DNA of 6,488 bases from Methanomassiliicoccaceae archaeon (GCA_016919565.1 JACXTO010000085.1:1-6488), one strand, 5' to 3'; shown: positions 1-5,410, counted from the first letter of the stretch. Translations and numbers: made by a program. The notes: a model not told the origin generated them from the sequence alone.

Positions 1-251
1 CCCTCCTTTGCGGGCTTCTGCTCATCCGCATTGCCTAGGAGCATCCAGTCACCGTGGGAACTGAGCATCGCCTGAAGGTCCTCCAGGCAGCGCAGCTGGT
101 ACTTGAGCTCGGTCTTGCCGACGTTAACGACGATGGCCGGTGGGTTCGAGCTTTCATCCCGATAGGCCGTGAACTCCGACTCTCCTGAAGGCGTTTTCAG
201 TTGCCAGGGGTCCTCTTTGACCCCTTTGCCTTTGGTCACAGGTTTTGGCAT
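1..251 (-). CDS. Conserved hypothetical protein, N-terminal part (cut by window edge)
   Basis: The first 83 residues are visible, from ATG at 251-249; the C-terminus lies outside the window. The protein opens MPKPVTKGKG and has a DPWQLKTPSGESEF stretch (residues 15-28), a PPAIVVNVGKTEL strand-like segment (37-49), and LRCLEDLQAMLSSHGDWMLL (53-72), followed by GNADEQKPAKEG. From memory this resembles a small uncharacterised family found in bacteria and archaea (possibly DUF6855), whose function is unknown to me. There is no signal peptide or membrane segment in the visible part. The ATG is supported by AAGGA just upstream and by a weak TATA-like GATTAAGA about 29 bases upstream, the spacing seen at other genes here. 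The same frame stays open for 51 codons upstream, with a possible earlier ATG at 338-336, so a longer N-terminus is not excluded. Confidence 0.7.
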   Translation of the reverse strand, partial: MPKPVTKGKGVKEDPWQLKTPSGESEFTAYRDESSNPPAIVVNVGKTELKYQLRCLEDLQAMLSSHGDWMLLGNADEQKPAKE

Positions 252-512
252 GTTCCTTGGCACGCAACGCCGTTCTCTTAATCTTGGCGATAGGAGTTGA
301 TGCAGGCCCGATGGGATCGCCTCATTCTCGAATGGCATCGCGTGGAAGAAGCCGTCGTCGCGCTCTAATAGGGCGAAGTGCGGCCAGTCATGCTGGCAAG
401 TAGCCTATGAGACATAAGGAATAAGTACTAACGCTTGATTTACTGCTCCCATGAGGCGCCCGGAGTCCAGACTTCAACCGCGATCTGATTGCTACCGGGC
501 GACGAGGCGTGG

Positions 513-1643
513 ATGAAGAAAGGTGAGAGGGTCGTCGTCCGCGGTCTGAGGGACGTTGCCGCGGCTGAGACCAAGATAAGCTTCGTGGAGCCCAAGGGCG
601 AACTTTACTATCTGGGGTATAACATCGACGATCTGGTGGGGAAGGTCGTCTATCCAGAGGTGGCCTATCTCCTGATCCACAAGAGGCTGCCGAACCAGCA
701 GGAGCTCGAGGAGTTCAACGCTAATCTCATCGCCGAGATGAAGCTGCCTGACCGGATGATCGACAGCATTCGGGCCACGCCAAAGCGCTGCCATCCGATG
801 GACGTCTTGCGGACCGAGGTTTCCCGCCTCGGGGAGTGCGACCCAGAGAACAACGATCTCTCAGAAGCGGCCAACCTGAGGAGGGCTACCAGGCTGATCG
901 CTCGGGTGCCGACCATCGTGGCCACGATCTATAGGATCCGTCTTGACAAGCCAGTCCTGGCCCCGAGGGAGGAGTATAGCTTCACCGAGAACTTCCTGTA
1001 CATGTTCAAAGGGTCTCCTCCGGAGAAGGCCGAGACCGACGTCCTTCATCGGCTCATGATACTCCAGGCCGACCACGGGTTCAACGCTTCGACGTTCGCC
1101 GCCCGGGTGACGGCCAGCACCAATTCTGACATGTATTCGGCAATCACCTCTGCCATCGGCACCCTCAAGGGCCCTCTGCATGGAGGAGCAGGCGAGAAGG
1201 TGATGGAGATGCTCGACGACATCGGCCTGGAAGAGCATGTGGAGGAATACATCAAGGGGCTGCTGGACGAGAACAAGAAGATCATGGGCTTCGGTCACAG
1301 GGTATACAAGGCCGAGGACCCGAGGACCAAGCATCTCCGGGGCATAGTGCGGAACTTGTGCTTTCGCGATCGGACGACCAGCTTGTGCAACAAATGCAAC
1401 AAGATCGAGGAGATCGTTCACGACCGGAAGAAGATCTATCCGAACCTGGACTTCTACGCCGCGGTGGCGATGGATGCGTTGGACGTCCCCAAGGAGTTCT
1501 TCACGCCGCTCTTCGCCTCGAGCCGCGTATCTGGCTGGACCGCCCATGTGATAGAGCAGTACGAGGACGCCGTGCTCCTTCGGCCATCATCGAAATACAT
1601 CGGGGCGTTCGATAGGAAGTTCGTCCCGATCGAGAAGCGATGA
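513..1643 (+). CDS. Citrate synthase (citrate/2-methylcitrate synthase family)
   Basis: This enzyme condenses acetyl-CoA (or propionyl-CoA in methylcitrate synthases) with oxaloacetate in the cytoplasm, at the entry to the citric acid cycle or 2-oxoglutarate synthesis. Numbering is from the ATG at 513 (376 residues, usual length for short prokaryotic type II forms). Family landmarks are in order: ADHGFNASTFAARV with His188, KGPLHGGAGEKV with catalytic His223, GFGHRVYK with His262, NLDFYAA with catalytic Asp313, and ASSRVSGWTAH with Arg338, plus a C-terminal Arg357 in LRPSSKYIG. All residues expected for catalysis are therefore present. An in-frame TTG at 489 would add eight residues, but the ATG has GAGG at 504-507 with a 5-base gap and gives a family-like MKKGERVVV start. 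A Cys-x-x-Cys (292, 295) lies between the His262 and Asp313 motifs. No strong TATA box is seen; a weak candidate is near 434-442. Citrate versus methylcitrate specificity cannot be told from sequence alone. Confidence 0.96.
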   Translation: MKKGERVVVRGLRDVAAAETKISFVEPKGELYYLGYNIDDLVGKVVYPEVAYLLIHKRLPNQQELEEFNANLIAEMKLPDRMIDSIRATPKRCHPMDVLRTEVSRLGECDPENNDLSEAANLRRATRLIARVPTIVATIYRIRLDKPVLAPREEYSFTENFLYMFKGSPPEKAETDVLHRLMILQADHGFNASTFAARVTASTNSDMYSAITSAIGTLKGPLHGGAGEKVMEMLDDIGLEEHVEEYIKGLLDENKKIMGFGHRVYKAEDPRTKHLRGIVRNLCFRDRTTSLCNKCNKIEEIVHDRKKIYPNLDFYAAVAMDALDVPKEFFTPLFASSRVSGWTAHVIEQYEDAVLLRPSSKYIGAFDRKFVPIEKR

Positions 1644-1727
1644 TCCGTTGGCCGCTTAATGCGCAGGCTGTTCGCGATCCCCATGGTGGAATAGCTCCTT
1701 CCGCAAAGGACTCGATATGAATCGTCG

Positions 1728-2279
1728 TCAGAATCCAAGATCGGCCGAGACCTCGTTCATGCCGCTGAGCGACAGTGCGAGGAACTCCTCCAGGCTCAGT
1801 CCCAGATCGGTGCATCGCATTATCCGTTCCCTTGAAACCCCCTTGGCGAAGTCCTTGGACCGGAACTTCTTGAGGAGCGATTCGATCTTCACGTCGGCGA
1901 TCTTCCTTGATGGCATCACCAGGGTGCACGCGAGCACCAGCCCGGAGGCCGCGTCGCAAGCCACCAGCCCGATCTTCAAGCGCGAATCGATAGGCACCTT
2001 GGTGTTCTCGAAATTATGGGCCATTATGGCTTCGATCACTTCTGCGTCGACGATGTCCTTCAGCAGATCCTTTGCCACTACTGTGTGATCCTCGGGACCG
2101 GAACAGACCTCGAAGTCGATGTCGTGCAGGATGCCCACCAACTCCCATCGGTCGGCATCCTCGCCCAACCTGGTTGCAGCGGAGCGCATGATCGCTCCGA
2201 CCGCGATCATGTGCTTGATGTTGTTCTCCTTGACGACGTACTTCTTGACCAGGTCGAGCGCCATTCCCCTTCCGAGCAT
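1728..2279 (-). CDS. HD-superfamily hydrolase (COG2316-like)
   Basis: This is a predicted metal-dependent phosphohydrolase of the HD superfamily; the substrate is unknown. Numbering is from the ATG at 2279 (183 residues). The metal ligands of an HD fold are visible: His23 (IKHMIAV), His52-Asp53 in GILHDIDFE, and later candidates His65, His88 (MAHNF) and Asp109 (ACDAASGLV). The opening LDLVKKYVVKENNIKHMIAVGAIM followed by LHDIDFE resembles the archaeal/bacterial predicted HD hydrolases of COG2316, from memory. There is no membrane segment or second domain. An ATG three codons earlier (2288) is possible, but the TATA-like box at 2304-2311 sits about 28 bases before 2279, matching the leaderless spacing of neighbouring genes, and homologues as remembered start at this point. 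The gene converges on citrate synthase and has its own promoter. Confidence 0.85.
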   Translation of the reverse strand: MLGRGMALDLVKKYVVKENNIKHMIAVGAIMRSAATRLGEDADRWELVGILHDIDFEVCSGPEDHTVVAKDLLKDIVDAEVIEAIMAHNFENTKVPIDSRLKIGLVACDAASGLVLACTLVMPSRKIADVKIESLLKKFRSKDFAKGVSRERIMRCTDLGLSLEEFLALSLSGMNEVSADLGF

Positions 2280-2303
2280 CGATGTCATTCAACGATTCGC
2301 TCG

Positions 2304-2311
2304 AAATTAAA
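2304..2311 (-). promoter_or_regulatory. TATA-like box of the HD hydrolase gene
   Basis: On the minus strand this reads TTTAATTT. Its centre is about 28 bases from the ATG at 2279, so a transcript starting about 26 bases downstream would be nearly leaderless. This is inferred from archaeal promoter geometry and recurs at other genes in the window. Confidence 0.5.
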
Positions 2312-2336
2312 CATTCGCTACCCGGCCTCGCCGTTC

Positions 2337-2357
2337 GCCCTTGTTAACATTGAGGGC
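2337..2357 (-). terminator. Inverted repeat after the HD-GYP-like gene, possible terminator
   Basis: GCCCT (2337-2341) and AGGGC (2353-2357) form a perfect 5-bp stem. The 8-bp palindrome TGTTAACA (2342-2349) lies in the loop. The element begins six bases past the TAA of the minus-strand gene ending at 2363 and lies ahead of the next gene's promoter. No strong T-run follows, so terminator function is only a guess; a protein-binding palindrome is the alternative. Confidence 0.3.
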
Positions 2358-2362
2358 CATCG

Positions 2363-3019
2363 TTACTTCTTCAACCCTTCAAACAATTCCCTGGCCAGGA
2401 AGATCTCGCTTGCAGGCTCATAATGGGATTTGTAGGAGATCATGTCCTCTATTGATCTCTTGGTCAGGGGCTTATCCATCCCTGCTGTAGTGGTATCGAG
2501 ATAATCCAGACAGGAAAGGACGAATGACATCACCCTGACCTGACAGAACGCGGAGACGGAAATGGAGGACAGCATCACCGAATCCAGCTTTGCCTTTGAG
2601 AAATTGTGAGGATACGGGCTCTTCTGGTAACAATGATGAAACAGGATGACCTGGGACAGAGTATCGTCCTCAACATCATGGATCAATTCATAGGAAAAAT
2701 TGGAATGGTTCTTGAAGCCCTTTGGAGGCTTGCCTGTGCAATTCTCCCAGGAGTCAGCAGGGTACAACAACTTCCCGACATCGTGTAGGAGGCAGGCTTC
2801 GTGGATGACCGCGTAATCAAGGCACGTTCCATCTATCTTGCATTCGCAGAACGATTGCGAATTGAGATTCAATTCATCGCACATGGCGGCCGTTCTCAGG
2901 CCGTGTTGATAGGTCTTGGGCAACTTGTGCTTCAAGGCTCCCAGCAGATTCTTCTTGTATGTTTTGCTCAACATTATTAATGCCCAAGACTTCCGATTGT
3001 GGGGCTCAACCAGATCCAT
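2363..3019 (-). CDS. Divergent HD-GYP-like domain protein
   Basis: This 218-residue protein is a predicted HD-superfamily metal phosphohydrolase. The order of motifs follows HD-GYP domains: His39 (YQHGLRTA), His79-Asp80 in LLHDVGKLLYP, His105 (KNHSNFSYELI), His128-His129 in LFHHCYQKSPYP, and DYLDTTTAGMDKPLTKRSIEDM (172-193), which corresponds to the D..DALT..RPY region. The GYP-like site reads PYP, so the signature glycine is replaced and cyclic di-GMP cleavage should not be assumed. Cysteines cluster at 58, 60 and 66 (FCECKIDGTC). No sensor or response-regulator domain is attached. AAGGAG at 3034-3039 lies 14 bases before the ATG, which is far; Met16 (2974) is an alternative start. The gene follows a 56-residue charged ORF by 30 bases, suggesting co-transcription. 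Two 60-base rows sampled inside it are 42-43% G+C, compared with 55% in a row of citrate synthase. Confidence 0.82.
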   Translation of the reverse strand: MDLVEPHNRKSWALIMLSKTYKKNLLGALKHKLPKTYQHGLRTAAMCDELNLNSQSFCECKIDGTCLDYAVIHEACLLHDVGKLLYPADSWENCTGKPPKGFKNHSNFSYELIHDVEDDTLSQVILFHHCYQKSPYPHNFSKAKLDSVMLSSISVSAFCQVRVMSFVLSCLDYLDTTTAGMDKPLTKRSIEDMISYKSHYEPASEIFLARELFEGLKK

Positions 3020-3049
3020 CGTTCGTTTCGATTCTCCTTCGATTGGACC

Positions 3050-3220
3050 CTATTGTATCCCCTTTTGCACCTTCCTGCGGTCATTCTTCACCTCCCTGTC
3101 GATATCCTTCCCGACGTTCTCTTCATTTTTCTGGATGGACTTGACCCCATCTCTAGCTCCCTTCTCAAAGTGCTCATCCTTGATCTCCTTGCCAACGTCG
3201 CTCTTGTTGTTCTCTTTCAT
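3050..3220 (-). CDS. Small, highly charged protein (56 residues), unknown function
   Basis: This short ORF was translated directly from the minus strand, from ATG at 3220-3218 to TAG at 3052-3050. The product begins MKENNKSDVGKEIKDE and ends RRKVQKGIQ. It is almost entirely Lys, Glu, Asp, Asn, Arg and Gly, with no cysteine and no hydrophobic segment, so a soluble helical or disordered protein is likely. Residues 4-30 and 31-56 look like two diverged copies of one unit (DVGKEIKDE versus NVGKDIDRE; VKSIQ versus VQKGIQ). GAGG lies 6 bases before the ATG. A TATA-like box lies upstream at 3296-3302, and the next gene on the same strand starts 30 bases after the stop. I do not recognise the family. 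The good ribosome-binding site, promoter and internal repeat make it more than a chance ORF. Confidence 0.6.
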   Translation of the reverse strand: MKENNKSDVGKEIKDEHFEKGARDGVKSIQKNEENVGKDIDREVKNDRRKVQKGIQ

Positions 3221-3272
3221 GCGTCGCCTCGAGTATCCGTTCTGTCAACTAGTTAGCCAGCAGTCTTATCTG

Positions 3273-3288
3273 GGTAACACCTGGTAAC
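3273..3288. promoter_or_regulatory. Paired GGTAAC direct repeats, candidate operator
   Basis: GGTAAC occurs at 3273-3278 and again at 3283-3288, separated by ACCT, a repeat period of exactly 10 bp or one helical turn. Relative to the minus-strand TATA-like box at 3296-3302, the repeats fill the space between the box and the expected transcription start near 3272. A bound protein there could block the start of transcription of the 56-residue ORF and the HD-GYP-like gene. The regulator is unknown. Confidence 0.4.
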
Positions 3289-3295
3289 CTTGTAG

Positions 3296-3302
3296 TTAAA
3301 TA
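3296..3302 (-). promoter_or_regulatory. TATA-like box of the charged-protein/HD-GYP-like unit
   Basis: On the minus strand this reads TATTTAA. A start about 26 bases downstream would fall near 3272 and leave a leader of roughly 50 bases before the ATG at 3220. That is longer than at the leaderless genes nearby and agrees with the clear GAGG ribosome-binding site of this unit. Confidence 0.45.
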
Positions 3303-3307
3303 GTTAT

Positions 3308-3323
3308 GCGCTCGAAAAAGCGC
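3308..3323 (-). terminator. Small hairpin with T-tracts after the DUF4382 gene
   Basis: GCGCT (3308-3312) and AGCGC (3319-3323) form a perfect 5-bp stem around a 6-base loop. On the minus strand it is preceded by ATATTTT and its loop side is T-rich, as in T-rich archaeal terminators. It lies about 43 bases past the stop of the DUF4382 gene and just upstream of the TATA-like box of the next unit. The stem is short, so confidence is low. Confidence 0.35.
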
Positions 3324-3365
3324 AAAATATCGTCATCGCGTCACGGGGCTCATTGATTGGCGACA

Positions 3366-3893
3366 TCATTCTTCGGATATCGAACCGAGCACCGGTTTGA
3401 AGGTCCATCCCGAGGCGTTTTGAACGATGGAGTGCTCGAGATCGATTTCCAAAGTAAGTTCCTTGGTGTCCCCCGCGGTCAGTTCGAACGGGTGGGTCGT
3501 CTTGAGCTCGCCCGAGGGCACGGTGAAGGTCACGTGCGTCCCGTTGAGCATCATGCCGGTCGCCGTGGTCACCACAATCCGTATCTGGGTGTATTTGCCA
3601 GCGGGTATGGCCGAGGACGCCAGGAGCTCAGAAACATCGGTCAAGGATGCCAGATCGACCGCTCCGTTCTTGATCGATACGGTCTGCCATCCGCTGTCGT
3701 TATCAGCCGACGCCCGATGCACACGGACCTCTGAGAAGGTGATGTTGACATGCTTCCAGGCGATCGGGTCGTCTTTAATGAATATCGACATCGTCCCGGT
3801 AGCCGGCTGAGCTAGCGCAAAGGCGCCTACCGCCGCGGCGATCAAGACAACTACGACGATGACGGCGATAAGCGTCTTCCCATTAGCGGCCAT
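3366..3893 (-). CDS. DUF4382 domain protein with N-terminal membrane anchor
   Basis: This protein of 175 residues is probably anchored in the membrane with its domain outside the cell. Function of the domain is unknown. Residues about 5-29 (numbered from ATG 3893) form a long hydrophobic segment, a transmembrane anchor or uncleaved signal. The rest matches DUF4382 as remembered: MSIFIKDDP, WKHVNITFSEVRVHRA, GWQTVSI, VDLASL, IPAGKYTQIRIVV, FTVPSG, EIDLEHSI and a C-terminal FKPVLGSI. No lipobox cysteine or second domain is present. A GTG seven codons upstream (3914) is also in frame, but the TATA-like box at 3918-3924 lies 28 bases before the ATG at 3893 and would place the transcription start almost on it, so the GTG is unlikely to be transcribed. 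The gene seems monocistronic. Confidence 0.88.
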   Translation of the reverse strand: MAANGKTLIAVIVVVVLIAAAVGAFALAQPATGTMSIFIKDDPIAWKHVNITFSEVRVHRASADNDSGWQTVSIKNGAVDLASLTDVSELLASSAIPAGKYTQIRIVVTTATGMMLNGTHVTFTVPSGELKTTHPFELTAGDTKELTLEIDLEHSIVQNASGWTFKPVLGSISEE

Positions 3894-3917
3894 AAGTATG
3901 TCTTGTGAACCCACGGC

Positions 3918-3924
3918 CTATAAT
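3918..3924 (-). promoter_or_regulatory. TATA-like box of the DUF4382 gene
   Basis: On the minus strand this reads ATTATAG, centred 28 bases before the ATG at 3893. It implies a leaderless or nearly leaderless transcript and rules against the upstream GTG at 3914 as start. Confidence 0.5.
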
Positions 3925-3993
3925 GCTTGTCCACGCCGAAGCTCGGGCAGCAGATGTCCTATCGGGCCAACCAGGATTCGGCCAGGAACCATT

Positions 3994-4719
3994 CTAGGGG
4001 ATCTTCCTCCGGTCCTTGATCTCCTCTCCCCCGAAAGTGAACAGCCTCGGCCTTCCCCCCGTCAGCACGGCGTAGGTGTTGACCGGATTGTCATCCTGGA
4101 CCCATGAACCCGTGTTCACGAGATTCTCCTTCTTGTTGATGAAAGGGTCATGCGTATGGCCGAAGACCAGTATCTGGTCTGGTTTGCCATGGGCCTCATC
4201 ATACGCACGTTTCAGAATATCTGGTAGGTTTTCCTTGAGTCGCGTTTGAGGTCCCGAATGGAAGTTGCCGATCATCATCAGGAGGGAGTCTGACATGACG
4301 TGGCAGTATACTTCCATGATCGGCTTCATGAAATCAAGCTCGCTCCCATATTCGAACTCATGGCCATGCATGAATCGGTAGGTGTGGTCCCCATCCCTAA
4401 GCTCCAAGTCCTCCTTGAACTCGAGCGGGTAATGGAAATGGGGCGCTCGGTTCTTCAATCTCAAAAGGTGGTAATCATGGTTGCCAGCGACCCAATGCAC
4501 ATTGATCTTTCGCTGAAGGTCCTTGATGATCCCCATGGTGCCCATGTTCTCCAGGAATATGCCGGAGGCGTCCCGGTGCCACATGTCCACAATATCCCCT
4601 ATGAGCACCAGGTCGGTCAGTTGGTGGTCGTCAAGGAGCGTGACAAGGAATTCGTTGAACGCTACTTCGTTGCTCTTCACCGTGCCAAGATGGACATCAG
4701 AAACCGCAATGACCTTCAT
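3994..4719 (-). CDS. Calcineurin-like metallophosphoesterase (LpxH/COG2908-like)
   Basis: This cytoplasmic phosphoesterase has 241 residues. The full set of dimetal-binding motifs is visible: Asp8 and His10 in SDVHLG, Asp42 in GDIVDMW, Asn80-His81 in GNHDYH, His118 and His120 in FMHGHEF, and His188/His190 in GHTHDP. The pattern DVHLG, GDIVDMW, GNHD with a mid-protein HGHEF most resembles the UDP-2,3-diacylglucosamine hydrolase-like group. Archaea lack lipid A, so that substrate should not be transferred; the true substrate is unknown. GGAG (4725-4728) lies 5 bases before the ATG, and a TATA-like box at 4751-4758 predicts a transcript beginning about there, so the leader would be very short. 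It is separated from the downstream DUF4382 gene by its own promoter, so no operon is indicated. Confidence 0.92.
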   Translation of the reverse strand: MKVIAVSDVHLGTVKSNEVAFNEFLVTLLDDHQLTDLVLIGDIVDMWHRDASGIFLENMGTMGIIKDLQRKINVHWVAGNHDYHLLRLKNRAPHFHYPLEFKEDLELRDGDHTYRFMHGHEFEYGSELDFMKPIMEVYCHVMSDSLLMMIGNFHSGPQTRLKENLPDILKRAYDEAHGKPDQILVFGHTHDPFINKKENLVNTGSWVQDDNPVNTYAVLTGGRPRLFTFGGEEIKDRRKIP

Positions 4720-4750
4720 AATATCTCCAATAGAACGATTTCACCTCGCG

Positions 4751-4758
4751 ATATTTAA
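4751..4758 (-). promoter_or_regulatory. TATA-like box of the metallophosphoesterase gene
   Basis: On the minus strand this reads TTAAATAT. Its centre is about 35 bases before the ATG at 4719, giving a predicted start near 4728 and a leader of about 9 bases that is just long enough to include the GGAG ribosome-binding site. Confidence 0.5.
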
Positions 4759-4790
4759 CATGGTCGGGGGGAGCTCGGTGGGTCGATCAG

Positions 4791-4836
4791 TCAGAGGCAT
4801 CGCTGCGCGGTCGATTCACGCGCGAATCGTCTCTGA
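4791..4836. repeat. Nested inverted repeats between cutA and the phosphoesterase gene
   Basis: An outer stem pairs TCAGAG (4791-4796) with CTCTGA (4831-4836). An inner stem pairs CGATTC (4812-4817) with GAATCG (4824-4829) around ACGCGC. An alternative pairing, GCGCG (4805-4809) with CGCGC (4819-4823), competes with the inner stem. It lies downstream of the minus-strand cutA stop and upstream of the next promoter. It could be a terminator or a structured 3' end, but no T-run follows on the minus strand. Confidence 0.35.
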
Positions 4837-4883
4837 TGGTCGAGTCATCATCGATTTCCGCACGTCCCAACCATCATTCCTTC

Positions 4884-5207
4884 TCATTCCGGAGCCGTTC
4901 GTGTGGTCGACTCCTTGAGCCAATCGAGGTAGGGCCGATAGCCATCGATGAATTCCTCCATGACGATGCAAGGGACATCATCTGGGTGCATGGCAACGAT
5001 CGATTCGCTCACCAGGCTGAAGTCCGATGTGCGTATCTTCAGGAGCAGGATGTACTCTTCGCCTCTCTCTATTTCGCCTTTCCATCTGTAGATCGATCGG
5101 CAGGGAAAGAAGCTGGCGCATGCGGCCAATCTCTTCCTCACCATTTCAGCGCCGATCGATGCCGCACTCTCCTCGGTCGTAGTCGTGACAAAGACGGTTG
5201 CGAACAT
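4884..5207 (-). CDS. cutA: CutA1-family divalent-cation tolerance protein
   Basis: The 107-residue length is normal for CutA1, a small trimeric ferredoxin-like-fold protein linked to copper/divalent-metal tolerance in bacteria; its molecular role is uncertain. Family landmarks are in order: FVTTTTEESA (6-15), KRLAACASFF with Cys30, SIYRWKGEIE (38-47) with Trp42, EEYILLLKIRT (50-60), HPDDVP (74-79) and DGYRPYLDWL (88-97). The usual HPYEVP motif reads HPDDVP here, and a second cysteine is at 36. There is no signal peptide, so it is cytoplasmic. A TATA-like box at 5233-5240 lies about 29 bases before the ATG, giving a near-leaderless transcript. The same box could also serve a small ORF on the opposite strand. 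Confidence 0.94.
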   Translation of the reverse strand: MFATVFVTTTTEESAASIGAEMVRKRLAACASFFPCRSIYRWKGEIERGEEYILLLKIRTSDFSLVSESIVAMHPDDVPCIVMEEFIDGYRPYLDWLKESTTRTAPE

Positions 5208-5232
5208 CTATGCTCAAGTCGCATCCTTGAAC

Positions 5233-5240
5233 ATATAATT
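5233..5240. promoter_or_regulatory. Shared TATA-like box between cutA and a divergent small ORF
   Basis: The sequence ATATAATT reads as a TATA box on both strands. Its centre is about 29 bases from the cutA ATG (5207, minus) and about 25 bases from an ATG at 5261 (plus). Both distances fit leaderless archaeal transcripts, so it may work in both directions. The cutA direction is better supported because cutA is a recognised gene. Confidence 0.45.
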
Positions 5241-5260
5241 GTTCTGCAAGCGATTGGCGG

Positions 5261-5389
5261 ATGAAGATATCCAGCACCGTGCCTGTTCTTCATGTTCTTT
5301 GGGTCAAGAACGATTACGCCGGACCGGTTCTGATCCGTGGATCGAGACAGAGAATGTTGTGGGTCAGGCCCGATGAAAGAATTAAATAA
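5261..5389 (+). CDS. Possible small protein (42 residues), unknown function
   Basis: This ORF runs from ATG at 5261 to TAA at 5387-5389 in the gap between cutA and the 2TM gene. The product contains VLHVLWVKNDYAGPVLIRG (residues 9-27) and ends MLWVRPDERIK. The YAGPVLIRG stretch recalls a motif of some uncharacterised bacterial proteins, from memory only, so the ORF could be a whole small protein or a remnant of a longer one. The TATA-like box at 5233-5240 lies about 25 bases before its ATG, as expected for a leaderless gene. Its stop codon overlaps the TATA-like box of the next gene. There is no clear ribosome-binding site. A chance ORF remains possible. Confidence 0.35.
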   Translation: MKISSTVPVLHVLWVKNDYAGPVLIRGSRQRMLWVRPDERIK

Positions 5390-5390
5390 T
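5381..5390 (+). promoter_or_regulatory. TATA-like box of the 2TM-domain gene
   Basis: ATTAAATAAT is preceded by the purine-rich GATGAAAGA, resembling a TFB-recognition element. Its centre is 25-26 bases before the ATG at 5411, so the transcript would start on or next to the start codon. This is the cleanest leaderless promoter in the window. Confidence 0.6.
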
Positions 5391-5410
5391 GCGTTCCCGA
5401 TTCAAATATC

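Noticed and set aside
300..368. A 22-codon plus-strand ORF (MQARWDRL...) with GGAG before its ATG, as a leader peptide for citrate synthase
   Set aside because: It is exactly codon-aligned with the coding-like frame on the opposite strand, has no run of regulatory codons, and lies 144 bases before the citrate synthase start.
361..375. CGCTCT-AAT-AGGGCG weak hairpin upstream of citrate synthase
   Set aside because: It needs a G-T pair and has a 3-base loop, and it lies far from the start codon. No regulatory role can be supported.
861..1547. A long antisense open frame (228 codons) inside citrate synthase
   Set aside because: It is the mirror of a strongly conserved enzyme with all catalytic residues. 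The translation has no recognisable motif and is explained by the GC-biased third positions of the sense gene.
1696..1710. TCCTT/AAGGA inverted repeat between citrate synthase and the HD hydrolase, as a bidirectional terminator
   Set aside because: The 5-bp stem is AT-weak and has no T-run on either side, too little to call.
3966..3990. CCAGGA repeated at 3971 and 3982 (11-bp period) with nearby GGCCA copies
   Set aside because: The copies are short and lie just past the stop of the phosphoesterase gene, away from any promoter. They can arise by chance.
4760..4918. A plus-strand ORF starting just after the ATATTTAAC box
   Set aside because: The TATA-like box is only a few bases from the ATG, too close to drive it. 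The ORF runs antisense into the end of cutA, is rich in Ser/Arg, and has no recognisable motif.
1728..5207. The two HD proteins, the metallophosphoesterase and CutA as one nucleotide-signalling or defence system
   Set aside because: The genes have separate promoters and are interrupted by an unrelated DUF4382 gene. No nucleotide cyclase, effector or other defence gene is present.
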